The notes below the pieces were generated by a model. The model was given only the letters and a program-made list of their open reading frames with translations. It had not been told where the DNA came from and made no database searches. Position numbers and translations under genes: made by a program. From Alphaproteobacteria bacterium (GTDB lineage Bacteria > Pseudomonadota > Alphaproteobacteria > JAEULC01), in NCBI GenBank assembly GCA_020851015.1, contig JADZDN010000082.1:1-9383 (forward strand): a stretch of DNA of 9,383 nucleotides, in the 5' to 3' direction. Positions 1 through 6,071 of this stretch are shown one piece after another (the first letter of the stretch is position 1; the number at the start of each line of letters is the position of its first letter).

Positions 1-62
1 CGGACAGCCTTGGGACAAGCCCGGGCATGACGATGGAAGAAGACGAAATGCCGTGCGTTGCA

Positions 63-431
63 TCAATCGTACTTGATATAGGCGAACCGCGCGTCGGCCG
101 CGGGCGTGCCTTCCAGCGCGCCGCCGGACTTGCCGGGCTGCCACTGCACCACCTGCTCGATCATCTTCGCCAGCTCGAAGTCCTTGTCGGTGATGCCCTT
201 GGCCGCGTGGTTCTGCAGGCGCACCTCGACCCAGGCATAGGACGCGGTGATGTCCGGATGATGCCAGGCCGCCTCGGCCAGGTGGCCGACGGCGTTGATC
301 ACCATCAACGTGCCCTTCCAGGAATGGGTGCGGTACTTGCGCCGGATCCAGCCGCCCTCCAACCGCCAATGCGGCAGGTCGGATTTCAGCCGCGCCTCGA
401 TCTCCGCATCGCCGTAGGTGCGCTCGGCCAT
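63..431 (-). CDS. 4a-hydroxytetrahydrobiopterin dehydratase (pterin-4a-carbinolamine dehydratase, PCD)
   Basis: Encodes 122 residues of the PCD family, a small cytosolic enzyme that dehydrates 4a-hydroxytetrahydropterins during pterin recycling. The signature is clear: an acidic residue, E53, four residues before the catalytic H57-H58-P59, then an aromatic stretch (Y65, W67), H75 and an acidic D82/D84 region ahead of the last helix. The ATG at 431 has a strong Shine-Dalgarno (GGGAGG on the minus strand, 437-442) about five bases upstream. The protein runs roughly 20 residues past the usual PCD C-terminus (after about residue 100), with a low-complexity Gly/Ala/Pro link. In bacteria with phenylalanine hydroxylase this gene is called phhB, but no such hydroxylase gene is visible here. 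Its neighbours across the divergent spacer are methanopterin genes, so a role in another pterin pathway is possible (inference). Family call is firm, physiological substrate is not. Confidence 0.93.
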   Translation of the reverse strand: MAERTYGDAEIEARLKSDLPHWRLEGGWIRRKYRTHSWKGTLMVINAVGHLAEAAWHHPDITASYAWVEVRLQNHAAKGITDKDFELAKMIEQVVQWQPGKSGGALEGTPAADARFAYIKYD

Positions 432-477
432 CGCCGCCTCCCTTGATTCCCCGCTGCCGCGAGTCTACGCCGCCGGC

Positions 478-517
478 TTGACCACCGTCCATCGCCGGCC
501 ATACTGCGGCCGGGAGG
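478..517 (+). promoter_or_regulatory. Candidate promoter, dyad and ribosome binding site of the methanopterin operon
   Basis: A TTGACC hexamer (478-483, five of six to the sigma70 -35 consensus) lies 16 bases before CATACT (500-505, four of six to the -10). A perfect 6-bp inverted repeat, CCGGCC (495-500) and GGCCGG (508-513) with a 7-base loop, overlaps the putative -10 and touches the Shine-Dalgarno GGAGG (513-517). If this is the promoter, the leader would be only about ten bases long. The ribosome binding site is convincing and decides the downstream ATG at 523; the promoter and the dyad are weak inferences in such GC-rich DNA. Confidence 0.35.
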
Positions 518-522
518 AATCC

Positions 523-1533
523 ATGGCGGCGGCGCCGTATGATCACGGGGCGATGCAAGGCATCACACAGGCGCGCGCGCGCGTCGTCGTCGGCGCGCCG
601 GCACGCCTGCACCTGGGGTTCCTCGATCTCGCAGGCGACCTGGGGCGGCGCTTCGGCAGCCTGGGCGTGGCGCTGGAGGAGGTCGCGACGCGCGTGACGC
701 TGACGCGCGCCGCCGCGCCGGCGGCGAGCGGGCCGGAAGCCGAGCGGGCGCGCCACTACGTGCAGACGATGGCCCAGCGCTTCGACCTGCCGGACCGCGT
801 GTCGCTGACGATCGAGCGCGCCATCCCCGCCCATGCCGGGCTGGGCTCGGGCACCGCGCTGGCGCTGGCGGTGGGCGCGGGCATGGCGCGCCTCGCGGGT
901 GCTTCGGTCGATGCGGCGGCGATCGCGCTGGCGCTCGGCCGCGGCCAACGTTCGGGCATCGGCATCGCCGCCTTCGCGCAGGGCGGCGTGCTGCTCGATG
1001 GCGGCCAGGCCGTCGGCGGCGGCAACGATGGGGGCGGCGCGCCGCCGATCCTGGCGCGGCACGATTTTCCCGATGCCTGGCGCGTCATCCTGGTCTGCGA
1101 TCCGGGCTTCGCCGGCAAGCACGGCGCCGAGGAGATCGCGGCCTTCGCGCGATTGCCGCCCTTCCCCCCGGCGTTGGCGGCGAGCTTGTGCCGCCGCGTG
1201 CTGATGCAGGCCCTGCCCGCGCTGGTCGCGCGCGACGTCCAAGGTTTCGGCGCGGCGGTGACGGCGCTGCAGGAAGCCGTGGGCGACTATTTCGCCCCGG
1301 CGCAGGGCGGACGTTTCGCCAGCCCCGCCGTCGCCGAGGCGCTGGGATGGCTTCGGGCTGAAGGCGCGGCCGGGGTGGGGCAGAGCTCGTGGGGCCCGAC
1401 CGGCTTCGCGCTGGTGGGCGATGCCGCCGGGGCCGAGCGCCTTGCCGCCGCCGCGCGCCGCCGCGCCGGCGCCGCGCTCGGCTTCGTCGTGGCGCGCGGG
1501 CGCAACCGCGGCGCCGAGATCGTGGACGGTTGA
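523..1533 (+). CDS. mptG: Beta-ribofuranosylaminobenzene 5'-phosphate synthase-like GHMP-family protein
   Basis: Encodes 336 residues, close to the family's usual 320-340. Beta-RFAP synthase condenses p-aminobenzoate (or 4-hydroxybenzoate) with phosphoribosyl pyrophosphate, losing CO2 and pyrophosphate, the first committed step to the arm of tetrahydromethanopterin. Visible marks are the N-terminal PARLHLGFLDL stretch (residues 26-36) with DLGRRFGSLGVAL after it, the GHMP loop PAHAGLGSG (102-110), a GQRSGIGIAAFAQGG segment (141-155) and the C-terminal glycine motif GVGQSSWGPTGFA (284-296). The reading frame stays open upstream to 418 inside the dehydratase gene, but the ATG at 523 has a good GGAGG five bases away; an internal ATG at 553 is the alternative. 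The stop is followed after one base by mtdB, so the two are surely co-transcribed and probably translationally coupled. That pairing supports the methanopterin role over other GHMP kinases. Confidence 0.88.
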   Translation: MAAAPYDHGAMQGITQARARVVVGAPARLHLGFLDLAGDLGRRFGSLGVALEEVATRVTLTRAAAPAASGPEAERARHYVQTMAQRFDLPDRVSLTIERAIPAHAGLGSGTALALAVGAGMARLAGASVDAAAIALALGRGQRSGIGIAAFAQGGVLLDGGQAVGGGNDGGGAPPILARHDFPDAWRVILVCDPGFAGKHGAEEIAAFARLPPFPPALAASLCRRVLMQALPALVARDVQGFGAAVTALQEAVGDYFAPAQGGRFASPAVAEALGWLRAEGAAGVGQSSWGPTGFALVGDAAGAERLAAAARRRAGAALGFVVARGRNRGAEIVDG

Positions 1534-1534
1534 G

Positions 1535-2428
1535 ATGGAAAAGCCCTTCATCCTGCACATGCTGACGCCGCTCGCGCATATGAGCCCGTTCGACATCAAC
1601 ATGGCGATCGACGCCGGTTTCCAGCACATCTTCCCGTACGGCGGCATCGGTCGCGACCAGGTGGCGGCGATGGTGCAGGACGCGATCTTCAGCCGCGGCC
1701 CGCGCGGGGCCAGGCGCACCGGCATCTTCATCGGCGGCAAGGACTCGGGCCTCGCGCTCGACATGCTGGCGGCGGCGAAGAAGGCGATGGTGCCGCCCTT
1801 CGCCGTGTCGGTCTTCGCCGATCCTGCCGGCGCCTTCACGACCGCCTCGGCGATGATCGCGCTGGTCGAGAAGCATCTGAGGGCCGGCGGTGCCGGGCTC
1901 AAGGGCGCCCGGGTCGCGGTGTTTGGCGGCAAGGGCGTGGTCGGCGCGCTGGCCGGCGCGATCGCGGCGGGCGAGGGGGCCGAGGCGACCCTGGTCGGCT
2001 ATGACGGGCTGGCCGGCGTCGATGCACGGGCGGCCGACGCCAAGGCGCGGCTGGGCGTGACCTTGAGGACCGCTGATGGCAGCAGGCCCGGCGCCAACGC
2101 CGATCTGGCGCGCGAGGCCGAGGTGGTGCTGGCCGCCGCGCGCGCGGGCGTTCGGGTCTTGAGCGCGGCCGAACTGGCGCGGTGCGGCGTCCTGAAGGTC
2201 GCGGCCGACATCAACGCCGTGCCGCCGACGGGCATCGAGGGCATCGGCATGGGCGACGACGGCAAGGCCCTGCCGGGCGGCGGCCTGGCGATCGGGCCGC
2301 TGGCCATCGGCAACATCAAGTACAAGGTGCAGCAGGCGCTGTTCCAGGCGATGCTGACGGCGGAGAAGCCGGTGTATCTCGACTTCCGCGACGCCTTCGC
2401 CGCGGCGCGCCGCCTGGTCGCCACCTAG
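1535..2428 (+). CDS. mtdB: NAD(P)-dependent methylene-tetrahydromethanopterin dehydrogenase MtdB
   Basis: Encodes 297 residues. MtdB oxidises methylene-H4MPT to methenyl-H4MPT with NAD(P)+, in the cytosolic formaldehyde oxidation route of methylotrophic and C1-detoxifying proteobacteria. The N-terminal block HMLTPLAHMSPFDINMAIDAG (residues 8-28) and the IFSRGPRGARRTGIFIGGKD region (51-70) match what I know of Methylobacterium MtdB. The Rossmann motif GGKGVVG lies at 131-137, and a conserved AADINAVPPTGIEGIG segment at 223-238. A local difference is PYGGIGRDQV at 34-43, where I recall a bulkier sequence. The ATG follows the upstream stop by one base and has only a weak Shine-Dalgarno (GGACGG, about five bases upstream), consistent with coupling to the synthase gene. 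The stop overlaps the stop of the convergent Nudix gene. MtdA-type enzymes are a less likely alternative; the linkage to beta-RFAP synthase favours MtdB. Confidence 0.93.
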   Translation: MEKPFILHMLTPLAHMSPFDINMAIDAGFQHIFPYGGIGRDQVAAMVQDAIFSRGPRGARRTGIFIGGKDSGLALDMLAAAKKAMVPPFAVSVFADPAGAFTTASAMIALVEKHLRAGGAGLKGARVAVFGGKGVVGALAGAIAAGEGAEATLVGYDGLAGVDARAADAKARLGVTLRTADGSRPGANADLAREAEVVLAAARAGVRVLSAAELARCGVLKVAADINAVPPTGIEGIGMGDDGKALPGGGLAIGPLAIGNIKYKVQQALFQAMLTAEKPVYLDFRDAFAAARRLVAT

Positions 2429-3123
2429 AGCAGCTTTCGCAGCCGGGCCTGCGCGAAGGCCGCGACGGTGAAGGAATCCACGATCGCGCCGTCCAGCATT
2501 CGCCGCTCGAATTCCGCCACCGTCATCTGCTCGATGCCGACGATCGCCTCGTGGAGCTGCGGCTGGCCGAAGCGTTCGAGCCGCGCGAAGAAGAGATGCG
2601 CGCCGTTGTAGTAGAGGTTGGTCGAACCTTGCAGGAAACCCAGCGGCACCAGCGCGCCGGCGACGCCGCCGATCTCCTCGCGCAGCTCGGCATGGGCGGC
2701 GTCCTCGGCGGTCTGGCCGCGCTCGATGCCGCCGCGCGGGATTTCCAGCACGTAGTCGCGCACCGCGTGGCGGAACTGGCGCGTCAGCACGATGCGCCCG
2801 TCGAGCAGCGGCAGCACGGCGGCGCCGTCGCCCAGATGGTTCAGCGTGCGCGTGTGGGTGCGGCGCGACCCATCGGGAAACTCGACCGCGTCGCGCAGCA
2901 CGAAGATCCACGGATCCTCGAACACGATGCCGACGGAAGACTGGCGCGCGGCATCCCCCGGGGCTACGCCCTTCGCCCGCAGGCGGTCGACCATCGACCG
3001 TTCGACCGCGGCGATGTCGCCGGGGTCCAGCAGGATCCGCACGGCGGCGTCGGAATTGTCGAACAGTTCCGGCCGTTCGCGGGCGAAGTCGAGGTAGCGG
3101 GCCAGGCGCCGGTCTGGGCTCAC
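2425..3123 (-). CDS. Nudix hydrolase, ADP-ribose pyrophosphatase-like, with divergent Nudix box
   Basis: Encodes 232 residues. Nudix enzymes hydrolyse nucleoside diphosphates linked to another group, using a metal held by the REUxEE helix. The box spans about residues 131-153, preceded by the EIPRG typical of ADP-ribose pyrophosphatases, and retains the helix glutamates E146, E149 and E150 and G152. Three consensus positions differ: the first glutamate is Q137, the arginine of REUxEE is A145, and the final hydrophobic residue is G153. The first 95 residues or so form an N-terminal region outside the core that I do not recognise. The start is a GTG at 3123 with no clear Shine-Dalgarno; the next in-frame Met is residue 44, so the N-terminus is uncertain. 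The gene converges on mtdB with a 4-base stop overlap. Substrate unknown; ADP-ribose or a sugar nucleotide is a family-based guess. Confidence 0.85.
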   Translation of the reverse strand: MSPDRRLARYLDFARERPELFDNSDAAVRILLDPGDIAAVERSMVDRLRAKGVAPGDAARQSSVGIVFEDPWIFVLRDAVEFPDGSRRTHTRTLNHLGDGAAVLPLLDGRIVLTRQFRHAVRDYVLEIPRGGIERGQTAEDAAHAELREEIGGVAGALVPLGFLQGSTNLYYNGAHLFFARLERFGQPQLHEAIVGIEQMTVAEFERRMLDGAIVDSFTVAAFAQARLRKLL

Positions 3124-3345
3124 GTCGCCGGCCGGGCCAGGCTGCGTGCCAGATTGGCCTGAAATTGTCGCGCCAAGCGCCGCATTCGAATGCCCCTTCT
3201 CGCAGTCATGTTTTTCATTCTCGAATACCGGGCTTGCGGCGTCCAGCGACCGAGGTACGGAATTGTACGGGGGGCATCCGCGCCCTTCATTTTCCCTTTG
3301 CCCGGGTTAACGAATTGCCAATCTTGTGCGGCGAATCTGCTCTCG
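3124..3345. other. Divergent intergenic spacer with short direct repeat
   Basis: This 222-base spacer separates the divergent Nudix and DUF2336 genes and should hold promoters for both. It is visibly richer in A and T than the flanking genes, especially from about 3200 to 3340. A frame in line with the DUF2336 gene stays open across part of it from an ATG at 3190, but composition and the translated sequence do not look coding. Features seen are a direct repeat GTACGG-aatt-GTACGG (3255-3270, ten-base period), a minus-strand TACAAT resembling a -10 box (3262-3267) without a good -35 partner, and a TTAACGAATTGCC stretch near 3307. No promoter can be called with confidence. Confidence 0.4.
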
Positions 3346-4344
3346 ATGGGCGCAGTGGCACTTCATCCCGAAATGGCGGTTCTCGAATTGAATGGCCTGA
3401 TGGCGGGTAAGGATGAGTTGGCGCGGGCGGCGATCGCCCAGCGCGCCGGCGAGCGGCTGGCGTCGGACGACCTGGCGGCGGCGGACCGCCAAGCCGCCGA
3501 GGCGCTGGCGCGCATGCTGGCGGCCGACGCGATCGAGCGCGTGCGCCGCGCGCTGTCGATGGCCGTGCGCCATGCCCGGCATCTGCCGCGCGACATCGCG
3601 ATGAAGATCGCCCACGATATCGATTCGGTCGCCTGTCCGTTCCTCGAAGTGACCGAGGTGTTCTCCGAGAGCGACTGGCAGCAACTGGTGCTTACCATCT
3701 CGCGCTCGGCCCTGGTCGCCGTCGCGCGCCGCAAGCAGATGCACAAGAGCCTCGCCAGCGCGCTGGCCGAGATCGGCGACCTTCCCGTCGCCCATGCGCT
3801 GGTCGACAATGCGTCCGCCCCGATGACCGAGCGGGTGTGCGCCGCGCTGATGGACCGCTTCGGAGCCGAGACGGCGCTTTTGGACCGGATGGCGCAGCGC
3901 CAGGATCTGGTTGCCGAGATCGTCATGAAGCTGACCGCCAAGGTCGCGGGCGCCGCGCGCGAGAAGCTGCTGCGCCGCTACAATATGCCCGACCATACCG
4001 AGATGCTCGGCGCCGAGGCCGAAAGCATCGCGGTGATCGGGGTGATCCGGCAGACGCCCAGCACCGGTCTTGCGGCCCTGATCCGCACGATGCGCCGCGA
4101 GGGCAAGCTGACCGACCTTCTGCTGCTGAACGCGGCGCGCCACGATCTGATCGCCTTCCTCGCCGCCGCCCTGTCCGACCGCACGACGATGCGCATGGAG
4201 CAGGTGACGACCGTTCTTTTGCATGCCGGCGCGGCCGCCGTGGTCAAGCTGCTCAAGCAGGCGCGGGTGCCGCAGACCCTGCACGACGATTTCTGGACCG
4301 CGCTGGCGGCCGCCCGCGGCCGGCTGCAGGGGATGATGCACTAG
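3346..4344 (+). CDS. DUF2336 domain-containing protein
   Basis: Encodes 332 residues from the ATG at 3346 (323 from an alternative ATG at 3373, 384 from 3190). DUF2336 proteins are largely helical, HEAT-like proteins of Alphaproteobacteria with no established biochemical role. The recognisable core is at residues 61-110, with DAIERVRRALSMAVRHARHLP followed by a segment ending PFLEVTEVFSESD; the rest is a series of amphipathic helices. No signal peptide or membrane segment is seen in the chosen product. No candidate start has a good Shine-Dalgarno; 3346 is preferred because the DNA upstream is AT-richer and its translation, which would begin with a hydrophobic run, does not resemble the family. 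The gene stands alone. Its TAG stop (4342-4344) is formed by the CTAG end of the first palindromic repeat, so that insertion may have set or changed the C-terminus. Confidence 0.82.
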   Translation: MGAVALHPEMAVLELNGLMAGKDELARAAIAQRAGERLASDDLAAADRQAAEALARMLAADAIERVRRALSMAVRHARHLPRDIAMKIAHDIDSVACPFLEVTEVFSESDWQQLVLTISRSALVAVARRKQMHKSLASALAEIGDLPVAHALVDNASAPMTERVCAALMDRFGAETALLDRMAQRQDLVAEIVMKLTAKVAGAAREKLLRRYNMPDHTEMLGAEAESIAVIGVIRQTPSTGLAALIRTMRREGKLTDLLLLNAARHDLIAFLAAALSDRTTMRMEQVTTVLLHAGAAAVVKLLKQARVPQTLHDDFWTALAAARGRLQGMMH

Positions 4345-4416
4345 TGTCCCGATTCCAAAGTTCGTCAGTGCTGGCGACGAACGCCGTACGAACTTCGGAA
4401 TCGAAAAGGACACTAG
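4341..4416. repeat. Hairpin-forming palindromic repeat 1 (REP- or MITE-like)
   Basis: A 76-base imperfect palindrome. The left arm (4341-4364) begins CTAGTGTCC and ends AAGTTCG; the right arm (4389-4416) is its reverse complement apart from one mismatch and an extra AAAA bulge. The loop (4365-4388) contains a small inner GGCG/CGCC stem. The ends read TA-GTGTCC and GGACAC-TA, as expected for a small non-autonomous element with terminal inverted repeats at a TA target (inference). It begins inside the DUF2336 stop codon. It may also stop transcription from that gene, although no T-run follows the stem as in a classical intrinsic terminator. Confidence 0.85.
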
Positions 4417-4429
4417 CAATCATTTGAGT

Positions 4430-4507
4430 CTAGTGCCCTTTTGGAACCCGAAGTTCGCTTCCGGTCTTGCGATCAAGTGAAGGCGAGCTTCGGGTTCGGG
4501 GCACTAG
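4430..4507. repeat. Hairpin-forming palindromic repeat 2, inverted relative of repeat 1
   Basis: A 78-base imperfect palindrome 13 bases after repeat 1. The left arm (4430-4458) starts CTAGTGCCC and carries a TTTT insertion; the right arm (4483-4507) pairs with it apart from that insertion and isolated mismatches. Its first 28 bases match the reverse complement of the right arm of repeat 1 at 24 positions, and its outer right arm matches the left arm of repeat 1 (reverse-complemented) at 19 of 24. It is therefore an inverted copy. Base changes at arm position 7 (T to C) and in the GATTCC/GAACCC block occur in both arms, so pairing is kept. Confidence 0.85.
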
Positions 4508-4598
4508 CCGCCTGCGGCCATTTCGCCTTTGTATCATCGCGCCGTTGATGGTTTGCTCGGGGTCGCGTTCCACGACGCCCTGCCCGCGAGCCCGTCCC
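4508..4598 (+). other. Leader region of the MlrC-like gene
   Basis: These 91 bases lie between repeat 2 and the MlrC-like start. A TATCAT (4532-4537) resembles a -10 box, but there is no acceptable -35 at the usual distance, which would fall at the edge of the repeat. The frame of the MlrC-like gene is open through this stretch, including an ATG at 4548, but the translated sequence has no family resemblance. No Shine-Dalgarno is apparent before the chosen start. Confidence 0.3.
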
Positions 4599-6059
4599 AT
4601 GCCCCGCCTCGCCATCGCCATGTTCATGCACGAAGGCAACGCCTTCTCGCCGGTCCGCGCGACCGCGGCGCAGTTCCGCGCCGAATGCTGGCTGGACGGG
4701 GCGGCGGTGGCGGAGCAGTACCGCGGCACCCGCACCGAGATGGGCGCGGCGGTCGACTTCCTGGAGGCCCATCCGGACTGGAAGGGCACGTTCCTGACCT
4801 GCGCCGAGTGCGGTCCTTGCGGCCCGCTGGAAGACGCCTGCTTCGACGCGATCCTGGGCGAGATGGTCGCCGGGCTGAAATCGCGGCGGTGGGACGCCGT
4901 CTACCTGGCGCTGCACGGGGCGATGATGAGCGGGCGCGAGCCGGCGGCCGACCTCGCCATCCTCGGCGCGGTGCGGGGCGCGATCGGCGATGCGCCTCTG
5001 GGCGTCAGCTTCGACCTGCACGCCAACCTGGGGCAGCCCGAGCTGGGGCTGTTCGACCTGGCCTGCGTCTACAAGACCCATCCGCATGTCGACCAGTACG
5101 ACACCGCGGCCAAGACGCTCGGGCTGCTCGCGCGCCTGGCCGCGGGCGCGATCCGCCCGGTCGGCGCCCTGGTCAAGGTGCCGGCGATCCTGCCCAGCGC
5201 CAACATGCGCACGACCGACGGGCCGATGGCCGAGACGACGCGGATCGCCGGGGAGCTGGAGCGGCGCGAGGGCCTGCTGGACATCAGCGTCGCCGGCGGT
5301 TTCGCCTATGGCGACAGCCCCGTCGCCGGGGCCAGCGTGATGGTCCACGCCGACGGCGACCGCGCGTTGGCCGAGCGCGCCGCCGCCGAGGTGGCGGCGG
5401 CCCTGACCGCCCGCGTGCCGCGTTTCTACATCAGCCTGCCCGGCCCGGAAGAAGGTATCGTCCGCGCGCTGAGAGCGCCGCCCGGCCCGGTCGCGGTGCT
5501 GGAGAATGCCGACAACCCGGGCTCCGGCGGCATCGGCGACACCACCGGACTGTTCCGCGCCCTGGTCGAGGCGCGGCCGGACATGCCCTGCGTGTTCGCG
5601 TTCTTCTGCGATCCTGGCCTGGCCGAGCGGGCGCGGCAGGCCGGCGTCGGCGCGCGGATCGCGGCGCGGCTGGGCGGGCGCATCGCGCCGGGTTTCGGCC
5701 CGCCGGTCGAATTCACCGGCCTGGTCGAACGGCTGACCGACGGGCGCTTCCGCAACACGGGGCCGATGGGTCAGGGGGCGTGGAACGCGCTGGGCCCGAC
5801 CTGCGTGCTGGCCGACGGCAAGCTCAGGGTCGTCGTTACCTCGTCCTGCCAGTCGCCGAACGATCCCGGTTTCTTCCGGCTCCACGGCATCGACGTCCAG
5901 CGCCAGCGCCTGGTCTGCGTGAAGGCCAAGAACCATTTCCGCGCCGGCTTCCGCCCGCTGATCCCCACCATGATCGACGTCGACACGCCGGGCCCCGCCT
6001 CGATCGACCAGCGCAACCTGCCTTTCCGCCACGCGCCGGCGCATCTCCGCCGGGCGTGA
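4599..6059 (+). CDS. MlrC-like M81 family metallopeptidase
   Basis: Encodes 486 residues, the full length expected for the family. MlrC is the zinc enzyme named for cleaving small peptides from microcystin breakdown in Sphingomonas; most homologues act on unknown substrates, and the name should not be read as microcystin degradation here. The N-terminus carries HEGNAFSP (residues 11-18), a variant of the common HETNTFSP. SFDLHANL offers D139 and H141, and KTHPHVDQYDT offers H161/H163; the D-x-H plus distal His pattern agrees with the zinc ligands I recall for MlrC. The C-terminal domain has ENADNPGSGGIGDTT (302-316). The ATG at 4599 begins directly at the conserved PRLAIAMFMHE strand, so upstream in-frame ATGs (4467, 4548) are rejected. 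Its neighbours are the hairpin repeats upstream and a convergent permease gene 12 bases downstream, so context does not reveal a substrate. Confidence 0.92.
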   Translation: MPRLAIAMFMHEGNAFSPVRATAAQFRAECWLDGAAVAEQYRGTRTEMGAAVDFLEAHPDWKGTFLTCAECGPCGPLEDACFDAILGEMVAGLKSRRWDAVYLALHGAMMSGREPAADLAILGAVRGAIGDAPLGVSFDLHANLGQPELGLFDLACVYKTHPHVDQYDTAAKTLGLLARLAAGAIRPVGALVKVPAILPSANMRTTDGPMAETTRIAGELERREGLLDISVAGGFAYGDSPVAGASVMVHADGDRALAERAAAEVAAALTARVPRFYISLPGPEEGIVRALRAPPGPVAVLENADNPGSGGIGDTTGLFRALVEARPDMPCVFAFFCDPGLAERARQAGVGARIAARLGGRIAPGFGPPVEFTGLVERLTDGRFRNTGPMGQGAWNALGPTCVLADGKLRVVVTSSCQSPNDPGFFRLHGIDVQRQRLVCVKAKNHFRAGFRPLIPTMIDVDTPGPASIDQRNLPFRHAPAHLRRA

Positions 6060-6071
6060 GCGGCCGGCGCC

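Noticed and set aside
27..446. A 139-codon plus-strand frame over the PCD gene
   Set aside because: The minus strand carries the PCD signature and a good ribosome binding site; the plus-strand frame has neither.
1085..2911. A 608-codon open frame on the minus strand across the mptG, mtdB and Nudix genes
   Set aside because: It is rich in Arg, Ala and Gly with no family resemblance and lies antisense to two confidently identified genes; it is a GC-bias shadow.
4341..4507. A CRISPR array or attachment site formed by the repeated CTAGTG blocks
   Set aside because: The copies are inverted, not regularly spaced direct repeats, there are only two units, and no cas or integrase gene is present.
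4473..6044. A 523-codon minus-strand frame and a 526-codon plus-strand frame (from 4529) overlapping the MlrC-like gene
   Set aside because: Both translate to low-complexity Arg/Gly/His-rich sequence, while the frame 4599-6059 has clear M81 motifs throughout.
4599..6059. A microcystin degradation locus
   Set aside because: Only an MlrC-like gene is present; no mlrA, mlrB or mlrD homologue is visible, and the family is much broader than microcystin breakdown.
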